This document shows, piece after piece, positions 25,643 through 34,472 of a DNA stretch of 64,000 bases. The notes under the pieces were generated by a model, which was not told the DNA's origin, did not search any database, and was given only the letters and a program-made list of their open reading frames with translations. Position numbers and translations under genes: made by a program. The stretch comes from Brevibacillus brevis (lineage in GTDB: Bacteria > Bacillota > Bacilli > Brevibacillales > Brevibacillaceae), in assembly GCF_001039275.2 (NCBI RefSeq), contig NZ_CP030117.1, positions 6,179,001 to 6,243,000 on the forward strand, read 5' to 3'. Within the stretch, counting starts at the first letter, position 1. Every line of letters starts with the position of its first letter.

Positions 25643-25652
25643 CTCATCTAAA

Positions 25653-25693
25653 GGACCAAGTCCAGGGGATTTCCCGGCTTGGTCCTCTTTTTT
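25653..25693 (+). terminator. Terminator of the sortase/adhesin operon
   Basis: GGACCAAG (25653-25660) pairs with CTTGGTCC (25678-25685), with an inner GGGATTTCCC hairpin, followed by TCTTTTTT. The convergent lipase gene ends three bases further on. Confidence 0.85.
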
Positions 25694-25695
25694 CC

Positions 25696-26646
25696 CTACT
25701 CTAGCAACTGCCGGAGTAGCGGTTCACTTTTATACAAAATCTCCAGATGTGTCGCCTCTACGTAATACCGCTCACCTTCCAGCGCAAATACACTGTTTGC
25801 CATGACACTCCCATCCCCAGCGTCACTATTGATCGAACCCACTACTCTGCCATCGACCCATTTATCGGGAGACAGCGAAGGGACTGTTCGCAGGTAATGA
25901 ATCGTTTCGTGTCCGATGCCAGCTACTAGCGTGACGCGAATATTGCGGGCTGCGATAATTCCCATCGTTGCGTTCAAGTAGTCCATGTATTGATTTTTCA
26001 CGACAATCTGTTCATAAGGTACGAAGGCTTCGACCCCCTGTGTTTTCTCCAGCAAATAATCGCCATATGCTGCTGACGGGGTGAGATCAAGGAGACTGGG
26101 AAAATGTCTGTGAATAGCTTGTATACGATGAAAAGGGATGCTTTGCTCCAAATAAGCCAGATATACATTCATGTATAGCTCTACGACATTTCTTTTGGCA
26201 GAAACGGAGCGCGGCAGCTTCCCTCCTGCCCAATAGCTGTAGGCGACAGGCGATCCGGCGTTGGGAGTCGCAAAAATGAGCAGCTGATCCACATCGTTTT
26301 GGTAAAATTCGCTCTGGACATAGGCTCTAGCAACAAGGCCCCCCATGCTATGGCAAATGAGATTGACATAAGGGGAACCGGTCGTTTGCCTCGCTCGCTC
26401 GATGACAGGCAGCAAAAAGCGCTCGGCTGAAATATCGATCTGCCTTCGCCAATCATAAAAAGCTACAAATAATTGTTCATTGAGGGGGTACCCCATTTTT
26501 CCAAGCAAACGGATAAATGGCTCGTAAGCGGTTCGGGCAAACCCGAAGCCCCAGTCACCAGTACCCGGAATAATTTGATCACTCATCGACCCAAACAGCC
26601 CCGGAACAAAAACAATCGGTGCCTTTTGCGCAAGAAAAGAACTCAT
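25696..26646 (-). CDS. Alpha/beta-hydrolase lipase or esterase (LCAT-like)
   Basis: 316 residues. It starts with the oxyanion-loop motif PIVFVPGLFGSM (about 10-21), then AFYDWRR, and the nucleophile elbow CHSMGG (Ser nucleophile, about residue 96). Later come a candidate acid in SDAGDG and the terminal catalytic His in EATHLEIL. No signal peptide is visible, so it is probably cytoplasmic. The order and sequences resemble the LCAT/PGAP1-like acyl-ester hydrolases. The substrate is unknown. It is transcribed toward the adhesin gene and divergent from the glycosidase gene at 26888. Confidence 0.8.
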   Translation of the reverse strand: MSSFLAQKAPIVFVPGLFGSMSDQIIPGTGDWGFGFARTAYEPFIRLLGKMGYPLNEQLFVAFYDWRRQIDISAERFLLPVIERARQTTGSPYVNLICHSMGGLVARAYVQSEFYQNDVDQLLIFATPNAGSPVAYSYWAGGKLPRSVSAKRNVVELYMNVYLAYLEQSIPFHRIQAIHRHFPSLLDLTPSAAYGDYLLEKTQGVEAFVPYEQIVVKNQYMDYLNATMGIIAARNIRVTLVAGIGHETIHYLRTVPSLSPDKWVDGRVVGSINSDAGDGSVMANSVFALEGERYYVEATHLEILYKSEPLLRQLLE

Positions 26647-26887
26647 GCTTGCACTCCTCTCCCTCCCTTTTGTCCCATGTCCAGAAGGAAAACAACATAT
26701 GCTTTTGCCTATGCCAGAGCAGCTTGGGTGGTTCCCTTGCTTCGATGAGCCTCGTCATTTTTTGCCGAAATGGAGCGAATCGTTACAATTATCTTCCCAC
26801 TTGAGCGAAACAAAGCGATATAATAAAGCGTCTAACGAATTGGCTAATGTAGTAAGCAAATCTATACTTGTCGGAGGATTGGCAAAA

Positions 26888-28510
26888 ATGAAGGTACGCA
26901 AGTGGTTTATGCTTTTGCTAATGTTCGTACTATGTATTCCAACGATGGGGATATCCGTGCAGGCCGCGCAGACATCCTCTGGCATCAGCATCTATTTGGA
27001 CGGGCAACAAATCAAAAGTGACGTCGCTCCGTACATTGTTCCAAAAGCAAATGTAACGATGGTTCCTATGCGAGTGATCGGTGAAAATCTGGGAGCGGAA
27101 GTAAATTGGGAGCCAAAGTCTCAAACCGCAACGATCAGTAAGCAAGATACCTTGTTGTCCCTGAAGGTTAATCAAAAGAACGCTCTCGTGAACAACAGCA
27201 GCGTCCCACTCGATGCTTCTGTTCAGAACAAGCAAGGAAGAATCATGGTTCCGCTGCGTTTTGTCTCCGAGCAATTGGGTCTTGCGGTAAACTGGGAAGA
27301 CAAAACAAGAACCATTCGCCTGCAAAGCGGCAACGTCGCTACCATGACTCCGCCACCCCAGGATGTATTGAGTGAAACTGGCGGAATGGAACCAGCCACA
27401 CCTGTCGTGACAAACGGAGATTTGCGCGGGGTATGGATATCTACGGTCTACAATTTGGACTGGCCATCTTCCGGTTCTTACACAAACCCAGCGAAACAGC
27501 AACAAGAATACATACAACTGCTCGATGAGCTGCAGGCCATGGGAATGAACGCTGTTTTCGTGCAAGTGCGTCCATCTGGAGATGCGCTGTATCCTTCTAC
27601 ACTCACCCCATGGTCGAGATTTTTGACGGGAACCCCGGGGAAAGATCCTGGCTACGACCCGCTTGCATTCATGGTAGAAGAAACGCATAGACGCGGGATG
27701 CAATTCCATGCTTGGTTCAACCCGTTCCGTGCCACTACGGATGCCAAAACAGATCAATTGCCAGCGAATCACGTGATCAAGCAGCACCCTGACTGGATTG
27801 TGAATGCCAACAAAAAGCTATACATCAATCCGGGTATTCCGGCGGCACGTCAGCAAATTATCAATGAAGTAATGGAAGTCGTGCAGCGCTACGACATCGA
27901 TGGCGTCCATTTGGATGATTATTTCTATCCTTCCAATGTCGCCTTTGCAGACGATGCAGCATTCAAGGCTTACAACAGCAAAAAAATCGTGTCCAAAGCA
28001 GACTGGCGCCGCGATAATATCAATCAGTTTGTTCAACAATTGAATCAGTCCATCAAGAGCGTCAAGCCTCACGTTCAGTTCGGGATCAGTCCATTCGGTG
28101 TATGGCGCAACAGCAACGTCGATCCAACCGGCTCCGATACAAAAGCTGGCGTTACTGCGTATGACCACATGTTTGCCGATGTGCGCACATGGATTCAACA
28201 AGGCTGGATCGATTATGTAACTCCGCAAATTTATTGGAGCTTTTCCTTCGCCCCTGCCCAATACGACAAGCTCGTTACGTGGTGGGCAAACGAAGTACAA
28301 GGGACGAACGTCAAGCTTTACATCGGTCATTCCCCTTACAAGCTGGGAACGGCTGAAGCTGGCTGGCAGAGTGCCCAGGAGATTATCAACCAGTTGAATT
28401 ACAACGCGATGGTTCCTCAGGTTCAGGGCAGCATTTTCTTTAGTGCCAAGGACTTGCGGAAAAATCCATTAGGTCTGCTCCCAGCTCTTAGCAGCTATTA
28501 CAACCGCTAG
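26888..28510 (+). CDS. Secreted glycosyl-hydrolase-like (GHL10) protein with a copper-amine-oxidase-type N-domain
   Basis: 540 residues from ATG 26888, with GGAGG at 26873-26877; the open frame continues upstream to 26645 but that part is non-coding in character. Signal peptide (about 1-27, ending SVQAA). The copper amine oxidase N-terminal-like stalk (about 30-140; two NVTMVPMRVIGENLGAEV / RIMVPLRFVSEQLGLAV repeats) is common in Paenibacillaceae surface proteins. The GHL10 (DUF187) TIM-barrel domain follows (about 175-535: LRGVWISTVYNLDWPS, DGVHLDDYFYP with candidate catalytic Asp residues, FGISPFGVWRN). Likely acts on a wall or surface glycan. TATAAT at 26819-26824 is a probable -10. A strong terminator follows. 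Confidence 0.85.
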   Translation: MKVRKWFMLLLMFVLCIPTMGISVQAAQTSSGISIYLDGQQIKSDVAPYIVPKANVTMVPMRVIGENLGAEVNWEPKSQTATISKQDTLLSLKVNQKNALVNNSSVPLDASVQNKQGRIMVPLRFVSEQLGLAVNWEDKTRTIRLQSGNVATMTPPPQDVLSETGGMEPATPVVTNGDLRGVWISTVYNLDWPSSGSYTNPAKQQQEYIQLLDELQAMGMNAVFVQVRPSGDALYPSTLTPWSRFLTGTPGKDPGYDPLAFMVEETHRRGMQFHAWFNPFRATTDAKTDQLPANHVIKQHPDWIVNANKKLYINPGIPAARQQIINEVMEVVQRYDIDGVHLDDYFYPSNVAFADDAAFKAYNSKKIVSKADWRRDNINQFVQQLNQSIKSVKPHVQFGISPFGVWRNSNVDPTGSDTKAGVTAYDHMFADVRTWIQQGWIDYVTPQIYWSFSFAPAQYDKLVTWWANEVQGTNVKLYIGHSPYKLGTAEAGWQSAQEIINQLNYNAMVPQVQGSIFFSAKDLRKNPLGLLPALSSYYNR

Positions 28511-28517
28511 ATAAATA

Positions 28518-28579
28518 GCAAAAACCCCCGAATACTCGTAGCAGGGCAAACTTGCTACATGTGTTTCGGGGGTTTTTGC
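28518..28579. terminator. Strong bidirectional terminator
   Basis: GCAAAAACCCCCGAA and TTCGGGGGTTTTTGC form a perfect 15-bp arm pair around an inner GTAGC/GCTAC hairpin, with T runs in both directions. It closes the GHL10 gene. The next 190 bases to 28771 contain no gene I can support. Confidence 0.9.
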
Positions 28580-28771
28580 TTCTACGTTCATTTTTCTACA
28601 ATAACCTGAGTTGCGCTTCCAAGGAGATCGGATCATTATTGGTGAACGGCTCGATGTTCCTTCGTCCACGCTTTCGATACCATCCAGCTTCCCTTTAAAA
28701 TACGGGTTTCCCATAGCATGGTCCGAGATACCTAGGGGGGGTGGGACTGTGGATGGTGAGTTATGTCCTGC

Positions 28772-29176
28772 TTATTTAGTTACTTTGTGAAGACCAAACA
28801 GCATGAGGACATCATTATCGCTGGTCTCATACTCTTTTACTTCACCTTTAAAGGAAGTTTCTTTGACAATAATCTTGCTGCCTGTCGCATTTGGTTTCAT
28901 TTCGATGATATGTGAAGATAGATTAAGATCATCTGCCTTGATACCTAACTTTTCGGAGAGATCTTTAACCGTAGCCTTGAAATCACCTAATTTACTGTCT
29001 TTAATGGTTACTCCCTGGCCATCCTCAGAAAAAACGAAAGAAATTCTTAGGTCCAGGTTACTTTTTTCCGTTACGTTTGCTTTAGCATCTGCTGTTGTGG
29101 TTGCATACGGTATAACCGTACCAATCACCCCGGTAAGTAACAAAGCTGATGCAGTTGTCATCCATTTCTTTTTCAT
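28772..29176 (-). CDS. Small secreted protein of unknown function
   Basis: 134 residues with a clear signal peptide (MKKKWMTTASALLLTGVIG ... ADA). The mature part of about 105 residues is alpha/beta and charged (VKDLSEKLGIKADDLN, SKIIVKETSFKGEVKEYET). No family was recognised. AAGGAG precedes the ATG. It is monocistronic, downstream of the convergent glycosidase terminator. Probably a small wall- or medium-located factor. Confidence 0.65.
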   Translation of the reverse strand: MKKKWMTTASALLLTGVIGTVIPYATTTADAKANVTEKSNLDLRISFVFSEDGQGVTIKDSKLGDFKATVKDLSEKLGIKADDLNLSSHIIEMKPNATGSKIIVKETSFKGEVKEYETSDNDVLMLFGLHKVTK

Positions 29177-29340
29177 TGGTCTCGCTCCTTTTCATTTCCT
29201 TTTTTGTGTGCAAGTAAATCTCTTACCTGCTAAATCTAGGGTAAGAGGAAATATTAAACAAAATCGTGGGGTAAAACTAAAATTTTCCTTAATTCATCGC
29301 GCATTCTTGGTTCTCTGAGATACACTTCACAATTCGCCAC

Positions 29341-29370
29341 AAAAAATGCCGCGAAGCATGTTCGCGACAT
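29341..29370 (-). terminator. Terminator of the sigma/anti-sigma operon (copy 1)
   Basis: On the minus strand ATGTCGCGAA and TTCGCGGCAT pair, followed by TTTTTT, nine bases after the anti-sigma stop codon. Near-identical to the terminator at 30924-30956. Confidence 0.8.
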
Positions 29371-29378
29371 TGGTAGCT

Positions 29379-30308
29379 TTATTTTTTCGGCATCATGGCA
29401 TTTACAAACTCACTGATGTTTCCTTTACTTAATACGTCTCCAGTCGCGACTACTTCATACTGCATTTTCTTTCCAGCATACTCCATCACCCACATGATGC
29501 TCTTGTCAGTCCGGTCTTTTTTGGCTTCCTCTGTATAAAGCACCTCGATTTGTCCTACTTTGACTACCTCTTTTTTCTGTTGATCCAGATTGGCTACATA
29601 AGTTGTACTTCCTTCTACTCCCTCATAATTCGTGATGTTCAAATTAATATAGCTTTCTCCAGATTGATATGTCGTGTACAGATACTCCAATTCATTTGTC
29701 CACGCTAACGGCTGCATGACGTATTCTTTCTTCTCTTTTTCCGCCTGCTGATACAAGGCAGCTTTGTCATATTCGTTCTTGATGCCAAACTCGAGTCGGG
29801 CATCCAAAAAAGCATGGCGTCCTGGCAAAGTTTCTGGCAAGAATATCTGCTCTCCCACTTTCTGTTGAACATCAGCCAAAGTCTTATAATCAAATGGAGC
29901 CGTCATCGTCACGATTTGTTTTTGAGGATTGTGAGGAACGATGTAGACAGCTGCGACAGTTCCCGGCTCCATATTATCCTCGATTTCCCAACGTTTATTT
30001 AAAAAGGCATCCATTTCTTGATCTGGCTCTTTTACTGTTTTGGCGCCTGATTCTTTTACATCTTTCTCTTGATACAACACCTCTCCTTGCGGGCTCTTCA
30101 ACTGATAGAATTGAACAGCAGCATACCCCGACGAAATACTTGCGATTAATCCGATCGCAACCAAAATACTCACCTTGTATTTCACAAAAAATCTCTCCTT
30201 CTCTCGTTTGATTTTTGTCATCACCTGATGGCTAATGTCAATCTCCTGCGGGATGCGCGGGTCGTTGAACAGGTCCTTAATACTCTCGTGCGATTTGTTT
30301 GGACTCAT
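29379..30308 (-). CDS. Membrane anti-sigma factor-like protein
   Basis: 309 residues: a cytoplasmic N-terminus of about 45 residues (SIKDLFNDPRIPQEIDISHQV), one transmembrane helix (about 46-66) and an extracytoplasmic domain of about 240 residues. That domain contains paired segments (LPETLPGRHAFLDARL, IMWVMEYAGKKMQYEVVA) like DUF4367 anti-sigma proteins. The gene overlaps the end of the ECF sigma gene by 32 bases, the normal layout for a sigma/anti-sigma pair. It should hold the sigma factor at the membrane until an envelope signal releases it. There is no classical zinc-finger HxxxCxxC motif, so the binding mode is unclear. Confidence 0.7.
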   Translation of the reverse strand: MSPNKSHESIKDLFNDPRIPQEIDISHQVMTKIKREKERFFVKYKVSILVAIGLIASISSGYAAVQFYQLKSPQGEVLYQEKDVKESGAKTVKEPDQEMDAFLNKRWEIEDNMEPGTVAAVYIVPHNPQKQIVTMTAPFDYKTLADVQQKVGEQIFLPETLPGRHAFLDARLEFGIKNEYDKAALYQQAEKEKKEYVMQPLAWTNELEYLYTTYQSGESYINLNITNYEGVEGSTTYVANLDQQKKEVVKVGQIEVLYTEEAKKDRTDKSIMWVMEYAGKKMQYEVVATGDVLSKGNISEFVNAMMPKK

Positions 30309-30864
30309 CGTGAGCTGACCCTCCCTTCCCTAAAGGAGAATAAGCGGATCGGAACTTCGATGCCGTACGCTCGAATTTTTTGCGCAGACTCGCAGCGTTT
30401 TTGTTCATGATCAAGGAAATTTCCTCGTACGTCTTTTCTTCCACGCCTCGCAGTAAGAGAAGCGTTCTTTCCTCTACCGAGAGTGTCTGCATCGCAAGAA
30501 ATACATCCTCACTGAAATAAACATTTTCAATATGCCGCTCGATGTCAGATTGAGAGTCTTTGTTCTGCATCAAAAATGGTAACATCTTTGTCCATTTCCT
30601 TTTTCTGATGAGATCGATGCAATGGTGATAGGCTATTTTATAAAGCCAAGCTGCGAACGGCATGGTTGGACTGTATTGTTTCAAGTTGCGATAAGCCTTG
30701 AAGAAGACCTCCTGTGTAGCATCCTCCGCTTCGCATCGATTCCCCAAGATGTGATAGCAGTAGTGAAATATCGGGGTTTGGTAGCTTTTCATGATGGCAG
30801 CATAGCGGTCATCTGCTCCCTGAATGATCTCATCCACGAGTTCTTCTATCTGTTTCGTGTCCAC
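30277..30864 (-). CDS. ECF-type RNA polymerase sigma factor
   Basis: GTG start at 30864, with AAGGAGGG about seven bases upstream. The frame is open to 30945, but the extra 27 codons overlap a terminator and promoter. 195 residues: sigma region 2 (NRCEAEDATQEVFFKAYRNL, PFAAWLYKIAYHHCID) and region 4 (LSVEERTLLLLRGVEEKTYEEISLIMNKNAASLRKKFE). This is a typical two-domain ECF protein, slightly long because of a 30-residue inter-domain linker. It is co-transcribed with the overlapping anti-sigma gene. The possible auto-regulated promoter at 30886-30916 is inferred. Confidence 0.85.
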   Translation of the reverse strand: MDTKQIEELVDEIIQGADDRYAAIMKSYQTPIFHYCYHILGNRCEAEDATQEVFFKAYRNLKQYSPTMPFAAWLYKIAYHHCIDLIRKRKWTKMLPFLMQNKDSQSDIERHIENVYFSEDVFLAMQTLSVEERTLLLLRGVEEKTYEEISLIMNKNAASLRKKFERTASKFRSAYSPLGKGGSAHDESKQIAREY

Positions 30865-30885
30865 TCTCTCCCTCCTTCCAACTGG

Positions 30886-30916
30886 TATAACGTACCACAT
30901 CACCCTGTATGTGACA
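30886..30916 (-). promoter_or_regulatory. Possible auto-regulated ECF promoter of the sigma operon
   Basis: Minus strand TGTCAC (30916-30911), 18 bp, CGTTATA (30892-30886), just upstream of the ribosome site. Similar to the candidates before uppP and before the tubulin/VWA operon. Weak prediction because the spacer is one base longer. Confidence 0.35.
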
Positions 30917-30923
30917 TCGCGTG

Positions 30924-30956
30924 CAAAAAAAATGCCGCGAAGCAAATTCGCGACAT
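30924..30956 (-). terminator. nos: Terminator of nos (copy 2)
   Basis: The minus-strand hairpin ATGTCGCGAA / TTCGCGGCAT plus TTTTTTTT lies ten bases after the nos stop codon. It shares its stem, T run and distance to the stop with the terminator at 29341-29370. Confidence 0.8.
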
Positions 30957-30965
30957 GTGAAAGCC

Positions 30966-32063
30966 TTATTTTTTGCCGAGCTCCGGCTTGTCTTGGTAAA
31001 AGAAATTCGGCGTATGGATTGTGTTGTCGTACTGACTATGGAAAATGTGTGTAGCTGTTCCGGAGATCGGCGGAACCAGCCATGTCCAGTCACCAGTAAC
31101 GGGTCGACCACATTTCTCTTCTCTTTCCTCAAATCGCTTGAATTGCTGGCTCGCCGTATGGTGATCGACTATCGATACTCCTTTTTCCTTGAAGGAATGC
31201 AGGACGGCTACGTTCAGCTCGATAAGCGCTTTGTCTCTCCACAGTGTCGCTTCCCTGCTCGTATCAAGCCCCATGACCTCTGCGACCTTTGGCAGCATGT
31301 TATATCGTTCTTGGTCAGCGAAATTGCGCGCGCCTATCTCCGTTCCCATGTACCAGCCGTTAAAAGGCGCGGCCAAATAGTCGATACCGCCAATCTCCAT
31401 GCGCATATTCGAAACAATAGGAACCCCATACCATTGCAATTCCATATCAGCAAAGCCCGGCAAATCGGGATGCACGATCGGCACCTCCAAGACCAGCTCC
31501 TGAGGAATCTCAAAAAACTGCGGCGTCCGATCTCCAATCTGCACGACAAGCGGTAAAACGTCGTAGTTTGTGCCTTTCCCTTGCCATCCCAAGCTCTCAC
31601 ATAGCTTCGTCAACGAAAGCGAAATCGGGTCACCCAGTACGCCGTACTCTGTCTCGTATCCCGCGTAGCGAATCAGTTGGTCATTCCAGATGCGCATGGG
31701 AGCTCTGCCTGCCACAGCAGGTGCAAAAACCGTGATGGTCGGGCGAATTTTACCGTCATTGGTGGCAAATTCGATGTGGCGGAGCATGGCCTGCGCCATC
31801 TCTTCTTCTGTTTCGACGTGCCGCTCATCTATCACAAGTAACGATTCCCAAAAGAATCGCCCAATACATCGATTGCTATTGCGCCAGGCCATTTTCGCTC
31901 CGTGACGAAGCTCCTCGGCCGTATGCTCATAGTATCCCTGCTGGTGAATCATCTCTCGTACTTCTTGCAGCCGTTGCTCGGTTTCGTCCGTTGTCTTGTC
32001 CAGTTCACGATAGCATGTCCGGATAAATTGCTCTGCCGCTTCCATCAGTTGAATTGGTTCCAT
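30966..32063 (-). CDS. nos: Bacterial nitric oxide synthase, oxygenase domain
   Basis: 365 residues, the normal length of stand-alone bacterial NOS oxygenases (no reductase domain). The haem-thiolate motif [10 protein letters not shown] places the proximal Cys at 66. Substrate-site motifs [32 protein letters not shown] (with the active-site Glu) and [14 protein letters not shown] are intact. It makes NO and citrulline from arginine using borrowed reductases. In related Gram-positives NO protects against oxidative stress and antibiotics. It is a single gene with a sigma-A promoter at 32135-32164. Confidence 0.95.
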   Translation of the reverse strand: MEPIQLMEAAEQFIRTCYRELDKTTDETEQRLQEVREMIHQQGYYEHTAEELRHGAKMAWRNSNRCIGRFFWESLLVIDERHVETEEEMAQAMLRHIEFATNDGKIRPTITVFAPAVAGRAPMRIWNDQLIRYAGYETEYGVLGDPISLSLTKLCESLGWQGKGTNYDVLPLVVQIGDRTPQFFEIPQELVLEVPIVHPDLPGFADMELQWYGVPIVSNMRMEIGGIDYLAAPFNGWYMGTEIGARNFADQERYNMLPKVAEVMGLDTSREATLWRDKALIELNVAVLHSFKEKGVSIVDHHTASQQFKRFEEREEKCGRPVTGDWTWLVPPISGTATHIFHSQYDNTIHTPNFFYQDKPELGKK

Positions 32064-32134
32064 ATTACCCTCTTTTCACGCTGAAGGGTGTCACTTCGCT
32101 GTTATTTTCTTCATCGTAGAATTTTGTTACCTAC

Positions 32135-32164
32135 ATTATAAAATTACTCGGGCTTGATTACCAA
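32135..32164 (-). promoter_or_regulatory. nos: Sigma-A promoter of nos
   Basis: Minus strand TTGGTA (32164-32159), 18 bp, TATAAT (32140-32135), about 70 bases before the start codon. The -10 is perfect. Confidence 0.6.
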
Positions 32165-32204
32165 TCATGTAGGCATATGGACACATATCTGTAAGAAACA
32201 TGGA

Positions 32205-32236
32205 CGAAAGAAAAGACAGGTGCATTCACACCTGTC
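32205..32236 (-). terminator. Terminator of the glycerophosphodiester operon
   Basis: GACAGGTG-tgaatg-CACCTGTC on the minus strand, followed by TTTTCTTTC, directly downstream of glpP. Confidence 0.8.
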
Positions 32237-32243
32237 CATTCTC

Positions 32244-32813
32244 CTAAACTGTCATATGGTGATTCCACATCTCCGACTTACTCAACGAAACAGCATCTGC
32301 TCCACCCTTCAACGCTTCGTTGACCTGCTCCATATTCCAAATCAACCCGCCCAAAATAATCGGCTGCGACAAATGCTCCTTGATATAAGAAATAATAGAA
32401 GGCGCTATCCCCGGCATGATTTCAATCGCATCTGGCTGGTTTTCCAAGACGTTTTTGATGGTCGTCGTGAGGGAGGTCGAATCGATCAAAAAGACTCGCT
32501 GGATCGTCAGCATCCCTTCCTTTTTGGCTGCGCGAATCATCGGTCCTTTGGTAGTGACAATGCCCGTTGGTTGGATATAGGTCGACAAGAAACGAAAAGC
32601 CTCCTTGTCATTGGACAGGCCATTCATGAGGTCTGTGTGCAAAAAGATCGGCTTGCTAGACTGACGGATGGTCTCGGCTTCCTCCATCAGCTTGGTCAGC
32701 TTTCCGTACATCAAAAGGATCGCGCATGCCCGGGACGCCATCGCCTCTCCCAAGCGATCCTGTTCGGTCGCCGCAATAACCGGATTCGTTTTCAAAATCG
32801 TATGCATGTCCAT
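32244..32813 (-). CDS. glpP: Glycerol-3-phosphate-responsive antiterminator GlpP
   Basis: 189 residues, matching the GlpP family over its full TIM-barrel-like length. Typical segments are NPVIAATEQDRLGEAM, KPIFLHTDLMNGL, GIVTTKGPMIRAAKKEGML, RVFLIDS, EIMPGIAPSII and PIILGGLIWNMEQV. GlpP with bound glycerol-3-phosphate binds leader RNA and prevents termination. It is the last of eight co-oriented genes and starts one base after the preceding stop. The operon's own leader carries a large terminator (40804-40899), the likely target. Confidence 0.9.
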   Translation of the reverse strand: MDMHTILKTNPVIAATEQDRLGEAMASRACAILLMYGKLTKLMEEAETIRQSSKPIFLHTDLMNGLSNDKEAFRFLSTYIQPTGIVTTKGPMIRAAKKEGMLTIQRVFLIDSTSLTTTIKNVLENQPDAIEIMPGIAPSIISYIKEHLSQPIILGGLIWNMEQVNEALKGGADAVSLSKSEMWNHHMTV

Positions 32814-32814
32814 G

Positions 32815-33636
32815 TTATTCGCCTCCTGCCCTCAGTAGCCGTTCCACACTTACCTCAGCGCAGCCAAGCTGCTTTGTCTCTACCACCCAATGACCCGCGA
32901 ATCCGTTGTCTTTTAATAGAGACAGGATCGATTCGAATGGGATCGTTCCATCGCCTATTGCCAAATGATCGTCCAGCTTGCCAAAGTTATCACTCAGGTG
33001 AAGAGCGGATAAATAAGGAAGCACCTCCTGCAATGCATCGATCGCATATCCCGGACGAATCAAATGAGCATGGCCTACGTCGTACACGATCCCCACGCGA
33101 GATGAGTTTACATGACGGCATATACGCACGAGATCCTCGACGTTCCACCCCAGCACTTTTGGATAAGGAGGAACATTTTCGACCGTCAGTATGGTTTTAC
33201 CCTCTGCGGACAGCTCGGAGGTCAACACGCGGAGTGCCTGACTCACATTTTCCACACCTCTGGCACGCTCGCCTTCCGCGAGTCGATCTTCTACCTCCCC
33301 CGCATGCATCACGACGTGGGTGCAGTCGAGAAAGCTGGCAATCTCCAGGCAGCGTTTCATCGTGTCCATTGTTTGATCCCGGGTTGGTCCTGTATCCGCC
33401 GCCAGATTGCAGCCACTAATCGGTGCATGAATCGACCAGGCAATCCCTCTCTCGTCTCCCAGCTTCTTCAACTCTTTCAACTGCTCCCAGGACCAGTCCA
33501 AGAGGTCGGCATGATTCTCTTCACACATAATCTCGATGCCCTTCCAATCATGCTGCAAAAGCTGAAAAATAGCATTGCGCAAGGACAGATCAAATAACGC
33601 ATAAGTGGATACGGCAAACGAGCTTTTGTCTCTCAT
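32815..33636 (-). CDS. Sugar-phosphate isomerase/epimerase-like TIM-barrel protein
   Basis: 273 residues of the xylose-isomerase-like TIM-barrel superfamily. IEIMCEENHAD, SIHAPISGCNLAA, HVVMHAGE, LTVENVPP, GIVYDVGHAHL, LHLSDN and HWVVETK provide the usual set of Glu/His/Asp metal ligands. Such proteins isomerise sugars or act on phosphodiesters. In this operon a sugar-phosphate or polyol-phosphate substrate released by the GDPD is likely, but it cannot be named. Confidence 0.75.
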   Translation of the reverse strand: MRDKSSFAVSTYALFDLSLRNAIFQLLQHDWKGIEIMCEENHADLLDWSWEQLKELKKLGDERGIAWSIHAPISGCNLAADTGPTRDQTMDTMKRCLEIASFLDCTHVVMHAGEVEDRLAEGERARGVENVSQALRVLTSELSAEGKTILTVENVPPYPKVLGWNVEDLVRICRHVNSSRVGIVYDVGHAHLIRPGYAIDALQEVLPYLSALHLSDNFGKLDDHLAIGDGTIPFESILSLLKDNGFAGHWVVETKQLGCAEVSVERLLRAGGE

Positions 33637-33654
33637 CTTTCATGACCCTCCCTC

Positions 33655-34458
33655 TTATTTCACGCCGGAGTGGATGAAGCTGTTGATAAACTGCCGCTGG
33701 AACAACAAAAATGCCAGCAACAACGGGAAAATCACCATGACCGTCGCTGCACTTACCTCGGCCCACTGCGCCCCTGTCTCAAACGATTGGGCAAAAATCG
33801 CCAGACCGACTGTCAACGGGCGATTTTCCACGGAATTCGTAATAATCAGCGGCCACATGAAGTTGTTCCAATGGTAGCTGACCGAGACCAAACCAAACGC
33901 AATGTAGGTCGGCTTCGCTAACGGAACGTACACTCGCCACAAAATCTGGAACCAGGAGCAGCCTTCCATCCGTGCCGCCTCCTCCAGCTCGTGCGGGATT
34001 GTCTTGAAGGTTTGTCGCAATAGAAAGACCCCGAAGGCTGAAGCGAAGTACGGCAGCATAATGCCGATTTTCGTATCCAGTAAAGACAAGTCACGCAGGA
34101 CGTTATAGTTGGGGAAAATCAAGATATCTGCCGGGACCATGAGCTGGATCAGGAACAGGACAAACAGCACATCCTTCCCCCAAAATTGCAGCTTCGCAAA
34201 GGCATAGGCAGCCAGTGTAGCCGTAATCATTTGCGCCACCAAAATACCAGTCACGATCAAAAAAGTGTTGATGTAGTACTGGTCAAAGGGCGCTGCATCC
34301 CACACCTTCGCAAAGTTATCGAGTGTAAAATCTGTACTGAACGACCACGAAGTCGCCAGCTCTCTCGGGCGAAAGGAAGTCCAGACCGCCCAGAGCAAAG
34401 GAAACAACCAGAGAACGGCCAAGCCGTACATTCCAGCCGTTGTGATTTTGCGAAGCAT
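33655..34458 (-). CDS. ABC transporter permease (UgpE/MalG-like)
   Basis: 267 residues from ATG 34458, with AGGGTGGG upstream; a GTG at 34470 is also in frame. About six transmembrane helices. The cytoplasmic EAA loop that docks on the ATPase is intact (EEAARMEGCSWFQILWRVY). The MalG-type C-terminus is present (FQRQFINSFIHSGVK). It pairs with the permease encoded immediately upstream. The operon context (GDPD, GlpP) suggests import of glycerol-3-phosphate or glycerophosphodiesters, as in Ugp systems. Confidence 0.85.
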   Translation of the reverse strand: MLRKITTAGMYGLAVLWLFPLLWAVWTSFRPRELATSWSFSTDFTLDNFAKVWDAAPFDQYYINTFLIVTGILVAQMITATLAAYAFAKLQFWGKDVLFVLFLIQLMVPADILIFPNYNVLRDLSLLDTKIGIMLPYFASAFGVFLLRQTFKTIPHELEEAARMEGCSWFQILWRVYVPLAKPTYIAFGLVSVSYHWNNFMWPLIITNSVENRPLTVGLAIFAQSFETGAQWAEVSAATVMVIFPLLLAFLLFQRQFINSFIHSGVK

Positions 34459-34472
34459 CTGCCATCCCACCC

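Noticed and set aside
26645-26887. N-terminal extension of the GHL10 protein
   Set aside because: The true start at 26888 has GGAGG and opens directly into a signal peptide. The upstream part contains the promoter region.
28580-28771. Possible remnant of a coding gene (several short open stretches on both strands)
   Set aside because: No ribosome site, no frame longer than about 50 codons that fits a start, and no recognisable family. A decayed gene fragment cannot be excluded, but I cannot support one.
32154-33419. 421-codon plus-strand ORF
   Set aside because: Antisense to glpP and the isomerase-like gene. It has low-complexity Arg/His/Ser composition.
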